From Fidelibacterota bacterium 46_43 (GTDB lineage Bacteria; Fidelibacterota; Fidelibacteria; Fidelibacterales; Fidelibacteraceae): a DNA stretch of 6,975 nucleotides. The notes beneath the pieces are model-generated. The model did not search any database. It worked only from the letters and a program-made list of their open reading frames with translations, and had not been told where the DNA came from. Position numbers and translations under genes: made by a program. Numbering within the stretch: the stretch's first letter is position 1; each line of letters opens with the position of its first letter. Positions 1 to 6,975 of this stretch are shown here, piece by piece. The DNA lies in contig LGGY01000186.1 of assembly GCA_001509335.1 (NCBI GenBank), positions 1-6,975 on the forward strand, written 5' to 3'.

Positions 1-2
1 AA

Positions 3-71
3 CAGTGGACTGATAAACTTCAGGAACATGCGTTTAAAACCCAGAACCTGATTCGTGTGACTCAACTTTAG
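3..71 (+). CDS. Possible 3' end of a convergent plus-strand gene
   Basis: Plus frame 3 is open from the left edge for 22 codons and stops at TAG 69-71. The residues (QWTDKLQEHAFKTQNL then IRVTQL) have the mixed polar and hydrophobic make-up of a real protein end. The other two plus frames stop earlier, at 11-13 and 49-51. The stop would lie 19 bp from the comF stop, a normal tail-to-tail arrangement. The piece is too short to name a family and could be chance. Confidence 0.35.
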   Translation, partial: QWTDKLQEHAFKTQNLIRVTQL

Positions 72-90
72 CCATTCGTGTCATTTGGGA

Positions 91-801
91 TTAAATATGT
101 GTATCGATCTCATATGTTTCATCAATATCCGGGGAAAATTGAATTCCCAGATACGTAAAAGGGGTACCCAGTGTTATGATGCTGATTTTATCTGCACCGG
201 CTTCATACAGTGTGCGCCCCAGTTCACAGGTTGTGGCACCGGTTGTCAGGATGTCATCCACAATCACACAATGAGCCGGGGGAATCTGGCCTGCCCTGAT
301 ACCAAATACACCGGAGATATTATTCCGACGCTCTTCTTTGTTCAACCGGGTTTGTGTGGATGTATGGACTTTTCGATAAGTCAGTTCTGAATGGACGGGA
401 ATATTCCATATCTGAGAGATCCCAAGGGCAATCTGTTCACTTTGATTATATCCCCGCTGCCGTTTCCGTCGTGGATGCAAGGGAACCGGAATCAGTGCAT
501 CAGCCTGGCTCACCGGAAGATGTTTGGTAAGTAAGCCTGCCTTCGTACCCAGAAAACGGCCGATATAATCTGCCTGCTTATACTTTAGATGATGCACCAA
601 GATCTGAAGTTCCTGCGTGAACCAATAAACACACACAACATCTTCAAGCCATGACATATCATCCCGTGTAAAATCAACCGGCATATCCAGGAAAATCTCC
701 AGTTCCAAAAAACAGTCTCTGCAGATAAAGGTTGAAAAAACTGAAACCCGATGGCAAATAAGACATCGTGAGGGGAAAAGCATATTTATCAGATATTTCA
801 T
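91..801 (-). CDS. comF: ComF family protein, phosphoribosyltransferase-like
   Basis: A ComF-type protein related to competence factors that help take up or process single-stranded DNA in transformable bacteria; it carries a type I phosphoribosyltransferase fold of uncertain enzymatic role. From ATG 801 it is 236 aa, normal for the family. An N-terminal zinc finger has Cys13, Cys16, Cys27 and Cys30 (CLIC and CRDC). IPVPLHPRRKRQRGYNQSE (104-122) and TQTRLNKEERRNNISGVF are family blocks, and VDDILTTGAT (181-190) is the PRPP-binding loop. The start is uncertain: ATG 801 (MKYLINMLFPSRC) best fits the family's usual beginning, but ATGs at 813, 834 and 930 are in frame and none has a clear Shine-Dalgarno. 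The frame from 930 would give 279 aa with a 43-aa extension unlike ComF. The gene lies downstream of, and probably separate from, the smc operon. Competence is not shown by anything else here. Confidence 0.9.
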   Translation of the reverse strand: MKYLINMLFPSRCLICHRVSVFSTFICRDCFLELEIFLDMPVDFTRDDMSWLEDVVCVYWFTQELQILVHHLKYKQADYIGRFLGTKAGLLTKHLPVSQADALIPVPLHPRRKRQRGYNQSEQIALGISQIWNIPVHSELTYRKVHTSTQTRLNKEERRNNISGVFGIRAGQIPPAHCVIVDDILTTGATTCELGRTLYEAGADKISIITLGTPFTYLGIQFSPDIDETYEIDTHI

Positions 802-941
802 TTTGGGAAGCATTTTTATATCACATGTGAACATTAGTACATGATGTTGAACAAAATCTGATATTTTTTTCTGTTCCTTTCCTGTCAGGATAAGGATGTA
901 AAATTTAACAAGAGCAACCAATTCATTCAATTTAATATTAT

Positions 942-965
942 TAATGGTATATTATTTTACCATTA
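942..965. repeat. Inverted repeat TAATGGTA-N8-TACCATTA, possible operator
   Basis: Two perfect 8-bp arms (942-949 and 958-965) flank an 8-bp AT spacer. The right arm overlaps a TATAAT hexamer on the minus strand (967-962), just upstream of the farthest comF start at 930. The symmetry and placement suggest an operator for a dimeric regulator, but no partner regulator is in the window and no well-spaced -35 goes with this TATAAT. The arms could also be chance in AT-rich DNA. Confidence 0.35.
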
Positions 966-1039
966 TAATGCTTCCATCAGCAAATTATGTCATTCATATA
1001 TAGAATTACGATAATATATCACTTCCCACCCCGGGGATT

Positions 1040-1068
1040 AAGATACAGCCATTCCCGTGTCGTGTCAA
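1040..1068 (-). promoter_or_regulatory. Sigma70-like promoter TTGACA-17-TATCTT upstream of comF
   Basis: On the minus strand a perfect TTGACA (1068-1063) is followed, after an ideal 17-nt spacer, by TATCTT (1045-1040, 4 of 6 matches to TATAAT). Initiation would be near 1033, inside the self-complementary octamer CCCCGGGG (1036-1029). The only gene downstream on this strand is comF, which would then have a leader of roughly 100-230 nt depending on its start. The match is by consensus only; if the organism uses a Bacteroidota-type sigma factor, the consensus would differ. Confidence 0.5.
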
Positions 1069-1144
1069 GGTTATGTTATTATTAATATATTGATACGTGA
1101 ACATTCTTTTAAAGGTTAAGTACGGATCACTATACTCATAACAG

Positions 1145-1190
1145 AAAAAAAAGTTATCCGCTTTCAATACAAAGAATAAAGCTGTTAAAC
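1145..1190 (-). terminator. Possible weak intrinsic terminator after the ROK gene
   Basis: About 30 nt past the ROK stop, the minus strand can fold an imperfect hairpin. GCTTT pairs with AAAGC around a 13-nt loop, and an outer GTT/AAC pair closes it across a mismatched internal loop. A T8 tract (1152-1145) follows directly. The position and T tract suit the end of the smc-GWxTD-ROK transcript, but the stem is short and AT-rich, so this is tentative. Confidence 0.35.
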
Positions 1191-1219
1191 AAAATTAAAA
1201 AATTTTAAAGATTATCTGC

Positions 1220-2125
1220 TTAGATTGAATAATCCATATCCAAAAGACCGGCTGCTCCGATGACGGCTGCGAGTTCTCCCAGTTCGGATTTCTCAATTTT
1301 TAAATGTTCCTGCTGATGAATAAAGATATGTTTTCGGATTGTTTCTTTAAGGCTGGCCTGAAAAAAGGGCCAATTGATGGATACCGAGCCTCCCAGGACC
1401 ACAATTTCCGGATCTACCAGCGCAATAAAGGGTAAAATTGTATAGGCTACGGTCCGCCCATATTCGTCAAAGGTTTTCAGGCAGTTTTCATCACCTTTGA
1501 ATGCCCGTTCGGAAATCTCCTTTGGATCAAGATCTTCACCGCTCAACCGGGCATGCATAGCCCGAAGGCCCCGCCCTGTCACAAAATCCTCATAAATCCC
1601 ACCCTGATAGGGAAGCATTCCAATTTCAGTTGCCGTACCTGTGGACCCATGCAGGACATTCCCGTTAAGAATATAGGCAAAACCAAAACCAGTCCCCAGG
1701 GTACCTACCAACACATGGTGCATCCCCCTGGCTTTTCCTGCACGCTGTTCTCCCAGGCCAAAACAATTGGCATCATTATCGACACAGACACGCATCGCTG
1801 TTGCTTCTGCCAGGGCTTTCCCCAATGGGTAATTACATACAGCTTTTAAATTCAAGGTTTCCTTAATGTATCCGGTATAAGGATCCAAAGGTCCTGGGGA
1901 CCCCACGCCGACACCCTTGATTTGATCTGTACTTAAATTATTCTTCTCCATCAGAAGCCGGACTCCCTGATGGATCCGGGCGACGACTTCATCACCCGTA
2001 CTGCAATCGTATGTATTTAACCTGGGTGTTTCTCCTACAACTTCATAGGCTTCATTCACAAGTCCAAGGCGGACTTTTGTTCCTCCTAAATCAACCCCAA
2101 TGGCAAATTGTTTCGATTTATTCAT
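1220..2125 (-). CDS. ROK family protein, probable sugar kinase (glucokinase-like)
   Basis: A 301-aa ROK (repressor, ORF, kinase) protein of kinase length with no N-terminal helix-turn-helix, so an ATP-dependent sugar kinase is more likely than a regulator. The phosphate-1 motif DLGGTKVRLG starts at Asp12. GVGVGSPGPLD is at 71-81, and VDNDAN (115-120) supplies the catalytic Asp118. LGTGFG (143-148) and NGNVLHG (154-160) are the usual glycine-rich segments, and the end (ELGELAAVIGAAGLL) is typical. Glu167 and Glu179 match sugar-contacting glutamates. The family's EIGH is EIGM here (Met170), and the CxCGxxGC zinc cluster is missing, replaced by LPYQGGIYED. This could be a zinc-free subfamily or a changed substrate, so glucose specificity is uncertain. 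ATG 2125 overlaps the upstream TGA as ATGA; a weak AAAGG (2141-2137) lies 11 nt upstream. Translational coupling to the GWxTD gene is likely. Confidence 0.9.
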   Translation of the reverse strand: MNKSKQFAIGVDLGGTKVRLGLVNEAYEVVGETPRLNTYDCSTGDEVVARIHQGVRLLMEKNNLSTDQIKGVGVGSPGPLDPYTGYIKETLNLKAVCNYPLGKALAEATAMRVCVDNDANCFGLGEQRAGKARGMHHVLVGTLGTGFGFAYILNGNVLHGSTGTATEIGMLPYQGGIYEDFVTGRGLRAMHARLSGEDLDPKEISERAFKGDENCLKTFDEYGRTVAYTILPFIALVDPEIVVLGGSVSINWPFFQASLKETIRKHIFIHQQEHLKIEKSELGELAAVIGAAGLLDMDYSI

Positions 2126-3495
2126 CGATAATTATACCTTTCATACCAGTCCGGATCATAGCGTTCTCCTCTTTTCGTGCTGTGAACCAACTCATAGAGC
2201 CCGGTCCCCATTACATCCACAAAGACAAATTCCACACCACCTTCTATATGATTATAACTCCATATTTCATAGGGATTTCTTTCCATACGGCTCGGGAAGA
2301 CCTCCCGGTCGCTGGGAAAACCGTATTTCAACAAAATCATACCCCGGTCTGTTTGGGCCCCCCGGCGAATCTGTGTTGAAAACTGGTTATTGGCATATTG
2401 TATCCGCTTTTCCAGCTCAATCCGGAATTCATTCACCGGCGTTGTAGGGTCCGGATCCCGGGCTTCCCAAAACCGGATCAGTACACTTTGTTTTCCTTCA
2501 AGGTTACTGTTTTTGTACATGCGAATTTCTTCTTTTGACATCACCGGCTGCAAAATACTATAAATGGAATCTATTTCCTCCACACTCATATTCCGGACTA
2601 TATCATCCAGGGGATTTGTTACCGGCATGGCTCTCTGGGGACTCATCACATAGAACTTCTTTGAAGATATGTCTTTCTGCCCGGTATTTAAATCTTCCAC
2701 TTGAAGTTCATAGGTGTAAATACCCGGCTCCAGCGTCCCTACACTCAATTTATCCATCACCACACTGAAAGATCCGGGAGTGTCAATTTCCAGTTCCTTG
2801 TTCTTCATCACTTCCCGGCCATTCATATCCAGGACCCGGCTGATTTGTGTATACCGGTTTTTATCCCGCTGGTTGTCCGTTTTTGTCAGATTGTAAATTT
2901 CAGCATAGACAATCATGTATGGATTATCCGGATTATAAACCCGTTGGGCATGGGGGATCACATCGTAATGCCCAAGTTTGGTAAAATGACTTATTTCTTC
3001 TGCTTTCAAAATATGGGATGCAATTTCAATATCACTCAGCACAAGGGAATCTTTGGGAAAATCAGGGACATTCACTGCGATTTTTTGTTCACCAGCATGA
3101 CCTGAGTGAATATCTTTTATCTGGACTTTAATTTCATAGTCTCCCGGGCGGATCTGAAGCGGAAGAATTTTCGGGATTTTTTGTTTTGGTGAGACAAGGG
3201 AAGGATCTTTCACCTCATCGTTTTGGATATCATGTTTTTGATATACCGGCTCCCCCCGGCTATATAATGTAGTGACAATTTCATAGCCTCCTTTATATAA
3301 AGAGTCCTGACTTTCATCACTTTGATAGGTAATCAAAGACCTATGGGTCATATAATAAATCTCAAGTGTCGGTGTCCCGTCATCAGCAAGAAAAACAGCA
3401 TAATCAATATCAAAAGGCATCTGGACCTGTCCAAGGGCCAAGCCGGTTATACTTATTAAGATTAATATTGACTTTTTACATATCGCGCTAAACAT
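2122..3495 (-). CDS. Secreted GWxTD domain-containing protein, variant motif
   Basis: A predicted exported protein of 457 aa. I chose ATG 3495 because GGGAGGT sits 4 nt upstream; the longer frame opening at TTG 3507 would put that Shine-Dalgarno inside the gene. Residues 1-22 form a signal peptide (two lysines, a hydrophobic stretch, then ALG before Gln23). No lipobox cysteine is present. The middle (about 100-285) is beta-rich, with two similar strand patterns (PGDYEIKVQIKD and PGIYTYELQVED) suggesting repeated beta-sandwich modules. The C-terminal part (about 300-445) matches the GWxTD domain: FWEARDPDPTTPVNE at 342-356, TDRG at 382-385, YEIWSY at 409-414 and ELVHST at 435-440. The naming motif reads GAQTD (379-383), with Ala in place of Trp. 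GWxTD proteins are common in FCB bacteria and their function is poorly known; I assign none. The gene starts 12 nt after smc and overlaps the ROK gene by 4 nt. Confidence 0.88.
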   Translation of the reverse strand: MFSAICKKSILILISITGLALGQVQMPFDIDYAVFLADDGTPTLEIYYMTHRSLITYQSDESQDSLYKGGYEIVTTLYSRGEPVYQKHDIQNDEVKDPSLVSPKQKIPKILPLQIRPGDYEIKVQIKDIHSGHAGEQKIAVNVPDFPKDSLVLSDIEIASHILKAEEISHFTKLGHYDVIPHAQRVYNPDNPYMIVYAEIYNLTKTDNQRDKNRYTQISRVLDMNGREVMKNKELEIDTPGSFSVVMDKLSVGTLEPGIYTYELQVEDLNTGQKDISSKKFYVMSPQRAMPVTNPLDDIVRNMSVEEIDSIYSILQPVMSKEEIRMYKNSNLEGKQSVLIRFWEARDPDPTTPVNEFRIELEKRIQYANNQFSTQIRRGAQTDRGMILLKYGFPSDREVFPSRMERNPYEIWSYNHIEGGVEFVFVDVMGTGLYELVHSTKRGERYDPDWYERYNYR

Positions 3496-3498
3496 AAG

Positions 3499-3505
3499 AC
3501 CTCCC
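3499..3505 (-). promoter_or_regulatory. Shine-Dalgarno GGGAGGT for the GWxTD gene
   Basis: On the minus strand GGGAGGT lies 4 nt before ATG 3495 and just after the SMC stop codon TGA (3510-3508). It is the best ribosome binding site in the window and decides the start of the GWxTD gene. Its position within the 12-nt gap suggests ribosomes finishing smc can reinitiate directly. Confidence 0.8.
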
Positions 3506-3507
3506 AA

Positions 3508-6500
3508 TCAGGCTGAAGCGCCTTTTGTTTCACCGGAAAAATTTACCGATACTATTTTTGAAACCCCTTCTTCCTGCATGGTGACACCGTACATATAATC
3601 GGCTGCTTCCATAGTCAGTTTGTTATGTGTCACAATAATAAACTGTGTCCGTTCCGTAAAATGTTTTAAAGCCTGTGTAAACCGTACCACATTTTGATCA
3701 TCCAGGGGGGCATCTACTTCATCCAGAATACAATAGGGAGATGGCTTAACCAAATAAATTGCAAAAAGAAGGGCTATGGCCGTCAGTGCCTTTTCACCGG
3801 CTGAAAGGGAACGAAGGCTTTTCATATCCCGCCCCTTGGGTCTGGAGAGGATTTCAACTTCAGCTTCCAAAGGATCCGAATCTCCAACCAGTCGAATGTC
3901 ACCGGTCCCACTGGGAAAAAAGAGTCCATATGTTTTACCAAAATTCTGCCGGATCTGATCAAATACATCCCTGAATTGCTTCCGGGCAGTTGTATCCAGT
4001 TTCTGTATGGTCTCAAGAATCGTTTTCTCTGATTCCAGCAGGTCTTCCTTTTGTTCAGTTAAAAATTTTAAACGTGCAGATTCTTCCTCATATTCTGTTT
4101 TAACAGCCATATTCACAGGACCAATCATTTCGATCCGGTGTCTGAGTCTTTCAATTTTTTCTTCCATCTCATAATCATCCACAGGACTGTGCTGATATTC
4201 CTGCTTCAGGATATCGATCCGGTATCGCTCAAGTATCCGGTCCCGAATCCGGTTTTGTTCGCTTTGCAATTCTGACAATTTAATCTCAATATCCCGGAGG
4301 GTTTGAAATGTGTTTTCCCGGTTTTTATGTTGTTCCGAAATGGACAATTCTATTTTAGAAATGGTTTCCCGTTTGGATTTCAGCTGTTCGGCAATTTTGG
4401 ATCTTTTCTCCTCTTCCATCTGAAAGATGTCCTGTTGCTTTTCAGAGTCCATGCGGACAATCTGCAATTCTTTTTCACTTTGGACCCGGGTTCCTTTTGT
4501 TGCTTGCAGATTTCCTTGAATCTCTTCAATCCGTTGGTCCATTTCATGGATGATATCCAGGGCGTTATGATACCGCAGCCGGGTATTGTCCTTCTCCCGC
4601 TCTTCAGAAATCAGACGAACCCGAAGATCCTGGACTTTCCTGAAAAGCTCATCTTTTTCCTGCAAGGCACCTTGATTCTGATCCTGTATTTCTTCCAGCA
4701 TCTGCCGGGCTTTTTCCAGTACTTGAACGGCTTTTTCCCTGTCTTTTTCCAGTTTTTTCACGGTCACATCAGAATCTTCAAGCTGGTAACTGTATCTGGA
4801 AATCGTCTCGTTCAGTTCCTGGATTCGTTGTTGATTGTGATCCGAGGCATACCGGATTCTGCTCAACTCTTTTTCCACCTCAAGCCGTTCCCTCTCCCTT
4901 TTTTTCAAGGTCTCTGTCAAAACCGCCCGCTGTGCTTTTAAATCCTGTCCTTTCACTTCCGAATCATGGTAGGATGCTTCAAGTGATTGGATTTGATTGG
5001 ATAATTCTTTTTCTTCCTTTTCAAGGATTTGGATTCTTTCACGGCGGCCAATGATATTCTGATATCCGGATTCGCTTTTCCCTCCCTTAATCAATCCGCG
5101 GTGCTCCAGATAATCCCCATCGGGAGTTACATAACGAAAACGGGATTCCTGTAGTGTTTTTCGGGGAATTTTCCGCAGGGAATGTACCAGAATCACATCA
5201 CTGAGAAAATAGTCTATCAGAAGCTCTGATCCGGGTTCAGCCGTAATGTATTCTCTGGCCGGACCAATAACATTCTCATCCCAATGGGTAAATTCCCGGG
5301 GCTTCCGGAGCCTCTCACGTACCAGATCCATGGGAATAACCGTCACACGCCCTTTTTGATTTTTCTTTAAATCGTCAATAATATCCAGTGCTGAATCCTT
5401 TGTATCTGCAACCAGGTATTTAACGATATTGCCGAGGGCAATTTCAATAGCAGTGGCATAATCGGGCTTTACGTGCAACAGATCCGCCACAGTCCCTTTA
5501 ATACCCGGATGGTTCAACTCTTTCAAAACGTAGCGGACACCCGGATTAAAACCTGTCATGGAGTCTACCAGTTCCCGATAAAAAACCAGTTCTTTCCGGA
5601 CCTGCTCGTGACGGGATTTGGTTTCCATAATTTTTTCGCGGCGGGCACTGACTGAATCGGCATGTTTGGAAATCTCTTTTTCCAATTCAATCAGGGATTT
5701 TCCAGCAGAATCAGCAGATGTCTCGGCTTGCTCATATTTTTTTTCCAGATCTTTCAGGATTTGAATCCGGCTCTCATTCTCCTCCTCGAGTTCAATCCGC
5801 CTTTTGTCATCCTTTTCCAAAAGTTCCCGGATCTGCGCCTGTTGATCCAGCAGTCGTGTACGCTGTTGTTCTATCTGATTCAAAACCGCCTGTTTTTCCC
5901 GCACCTGTCCGGCCATATCTTCAACCCGGCGAGTAATTTCCCGGGTTGTCTCCTCCATCTTTTCGAAGGCTTCACGGGCTTTTTCATATTCTTTCCTGAG
6001 GGATTCCATCCGGGGATCATTTTTCTCCAGCTCAATTTTCAGATCATCCCGGATTTTTTCGTTTTCAAATCCGCCAGGACCCGGGTCAATTCATGGAGGC
6101 GCTGATTATAGCTTTCCAGACTCCCGGAAAGATCTTCTTCTTCTTTTCGGTAAGTACTGAGCATGGATTCTTCAATACTCAACTGCCGGCTGGTTTCATT
6201 CTGACGGACCTGATTCCTCTCCAGCTTGTTCTGAAGCGGTGCAATCTGATCCTGTAAAGAAAACCAGTTTTTCTGACCTAACCGGATTTCCAGATCCCTT
6301 AATTCATCTGCATATTCCTGATATTTCTCATATCGGTTTAATTGCCGTTTAAGTCCGCTGACATTCTTTTTAATTTCATACAAAATATCATCCAGCCGTT
6401 CCAAATCCTCCCGGGTGGCATCCAGCTTTCGATAGGCACTCTTGCGCTGGCTTTTGTACTTGTTAATCCCGGCCGCTTCTTCAAACAAATGTTTCCGGCT

Positions 6501-6965
6501 ATCCTTATTCTCACTGAGGATTTCTTCTACCATTTTCAATTCTATAACGGAATAAGCATCCGAACCCATGCCTGTATCAACAAAAAGATCATGAATGTCT
6601 TTCAGCCGGACAGGGGTGCTGTTCAGTAAATATTCACTGGTACCATCCCGATACAGGCGACGGGTAATAATCACCTCATTATAGGCAACACCCAGCACCC
6701 CCCGGTTGTTATGTATGGTCAAAGAAACTTCACAGTAATTCAGCGGTTTACGGTGCTTTGACCCATTGAATATAACATCCGTCATTACATCAGATCTTAA
6801 CAAACTTGATTTTTGTTCCCCTAAAACCCAGCGAATTGCATCGACGACATTGGTTTTCCCGCATCCATTGGGGCCAACAATTGATGTAATGCCTTCTCCA
6901 AAATACAATTGCGTTTTATAAGCAAAGGATTTGAAGCCAATAATTTCAAGTTTTGATATATACAT
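3508..6965 (-). CDS. smc: Chromosome segregation ATPase SMC, interrupted by one frameshift
   Basis: This is the structural maintenance of chromosomes protein, an ABC-type ATPase that as a dimer (normally with ScpA/ScpB) compacts and segregates the nucleoid. The N-terminus MYISKLEIIGFKSFA is the usual SMC start, so I place the start at ATG 6965; a TTG at 6974 is in frame, but no ribosome binding site is visible before the window edge. Walker A GPNGCGKTN is at residues 31-39. In frame-corrected numbering (1152 aa, normal for the family) a long charged coiled coil follows, then a hinge at about 469-631 with GIKGTVADLL and GLIKGG, then a second coiled coil. The C-terminal head has the ABC signature LSAGEKALTAIAL from 1054, Walker B YCILDEVD at 1078-1085 and VTHNK near 1112. 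The frame breaks near 6054-6059: the upstream frame stops at TGA 6041-6039, and the downstream frame is open from about 6090 to the stop at 3508. Family assignment is certain; whether the break is real is not. Confidence 0.96.
5074..5562 (-). other. SMC hinge domain coding segment
   Basis: This segment encodes the globular hinge between the two SMC coiled-coil arms. It begins after the first arm with SMTGFNPGVRYVLKEL, continues with GIKGTVADLLHVKPDYATAIE and the VTVIPMDLV strand, and ends with the glycine-rich LEHRGLIKGGKSES before the second arm starts. These glycines are typical of the SMC hinge dimer interface. The hinge lies near the middle of the chain, as expected, and is intact, so the frameshift in the first arm has not been followed by visible decay downstream. 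Confidence 0.85.
6039..6090 (-). other. Frameshift interval in smc, likely at the A6 run 6059-6054
   Basis: The N-terminal SMC frame ends at TGA 6041-6039. The frame carrying the rest of SMC has its nearest upstream stop (TGA) at 6093-6091. The switch must therefore fall between about 6090 and 6042. The interval contains a run of six A on the coding strand (6059-6054, read as ACG AAA AAA TCC). Adding one A gives ADLKTKKIRDDLKIELEKND, a smooth charged helix leading into the next coiled coil. No good ribosome binding site precedes the first downstream ATG at 6009, so independent translation of the second half looks unlikely. A single-base homopolymer deletion, whether sequencing error or mutation, is the simplest explanation. 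Confidence 0.85.
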
Positions 6966-6975
6966 ACGTTTCAAA

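Larger units (their letters stand above)
802..1219. other. AT-rich intergenic region between the ROK gene and comF
   Basis: About 418 bp with no convincing gene on either strand and a much lower GC than the flanking genes. In the comF direction it holds the possible terminator (1145-1190), a promoter-like element (1040-1068) followed by the palindrome CCCCGGGG (1029-1036), an inverted repeat TAATGGTA/TACCATTA (942-965) overlapping TATAAT, and the 10-bp palindrome TCACATGTGA (821-830). The comF frame stays open up to ATG 930, so up to 43 codons of the region could be translated, but these residues do not resemble ComF and no ribosome binding site precedes any of the candidate starts. I see no tRNA or clear riboswitch. 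Confidence 0.7.

Noticed and set aside
51..81. Direct repeat ATTCGTGT at 51-58 and 74-81
   Set aside because: Only 8 bp and two copies, with one copy inside a possible coding end; consistent with chance.
1191..1206. AT-only hairpin (AAAATT/AATTTT) just after the ROK stop
   Set aside because: Six A-T pairs with a T4 loop are too weak to act as a terminator, and such palindromes are expected in this AT-rich stretch.
2011..2447. Overlapping plus-strand open frames across the ROK/GWxTD junction
   Set aside because: They run antisense to two well-supported genes, overlap each other in different frames and show no recognisable motif.
4303..4941. A 212-codon open frame on the plus strand, rich in Phe and Leu
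   Set aside because: It is antisense to the second SMC coiled coil. Glu/Lys-rich coding (GAA, AAA, GAG) read backwards gives TTC, TTT and CTC, which explains both the openness and the composition.
5662..6105. A 147-codon plus-strand open frame
   Set aside because: Same effect, antisense to the first SMC coiled coil; its Phe/Leu-rich composition mirrors the Lys/Glu codons of smc.
6863..6889. Cys and Thr in the SMC Walker A (GPNGCGKTN) and Ala in the ABC signature (LSAGEK) as possible loss of function
   Set aside because: The essential Lys, Thr, Ser and Gly residues are kept, and such substitutions occur in working SMC proteins of related groups.

Overview
The window is a compact bacterial locus read almost entirely from the minus strand. 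In transcription order (right to left) it holds a chromosome-segregation SMC ATPase, a secreted GWxTD-domain protein, a ROK-family sugar kinase or ROK-like protein, an AT-rich intergenic stretch of about 420 bp, and a ComF-family phosphoribosyltransferase. The left edge may carry the last 22 codons of a plus-strand gene converging on comF.

The protein families suggest a member of the Fibrobacterota-Chlorobiota-Bacteroidota (FCB) superphylum or a neighbouring candidate phylum, such as Neomarinimicrobiota, Calditrichota or Ignavibacteria. GWxTD-domain proteins are largely found there. The SMC head motifs (GPNGCGKTN, KPSPYCILDEVDAPLDD) are of the type I associate with that group. Base composition is moderate, with strong use of CGG for arginine and CCG for proline. 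The phylum is inference; nothing here fixes it.

The first three genes form a tightly packed unit. The SMC stop codon is 12 nt before the GWxTD ATG, with a strong Shine-Dalgarno (GGGAGGT) in that gap. The GWxTD stop and the ROK start overlap as ATGA. Translational coupling is therefore likely, although the products act in different places: SMC on the nucleoid, the GWxTD protein outside the inner membrane, the ROK protein in the cytosolic sugar pool. A weak hairpin plus T8 tract about 30 nt after the ROK stop may end the transcript. comF appears to have its own promoter region, with a TTGACA-17 nt-TATCTT element, an 8+8 bp inverted repeat and several possible start codons.

The clearest anomaly is in smc. 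The reading frame breaks near position 6054 at a run of six A (minus strand), with a TGA a few codons later. Both halves are otherwise intact, and one extra A would restore a normal 1152-residue SMC. A homopolymer sequencing error is the simplest reading; slippage or a true mutation cannot be excluded from sequence alone. The GWxTD protein lacks the tryptophan that names its domain, and the ROK protein lacks the family's zinc-binding His/Cys set. I see no mobile element, CRISPR array, tRNA or rRNA, and no convincing novel multi-gene system.
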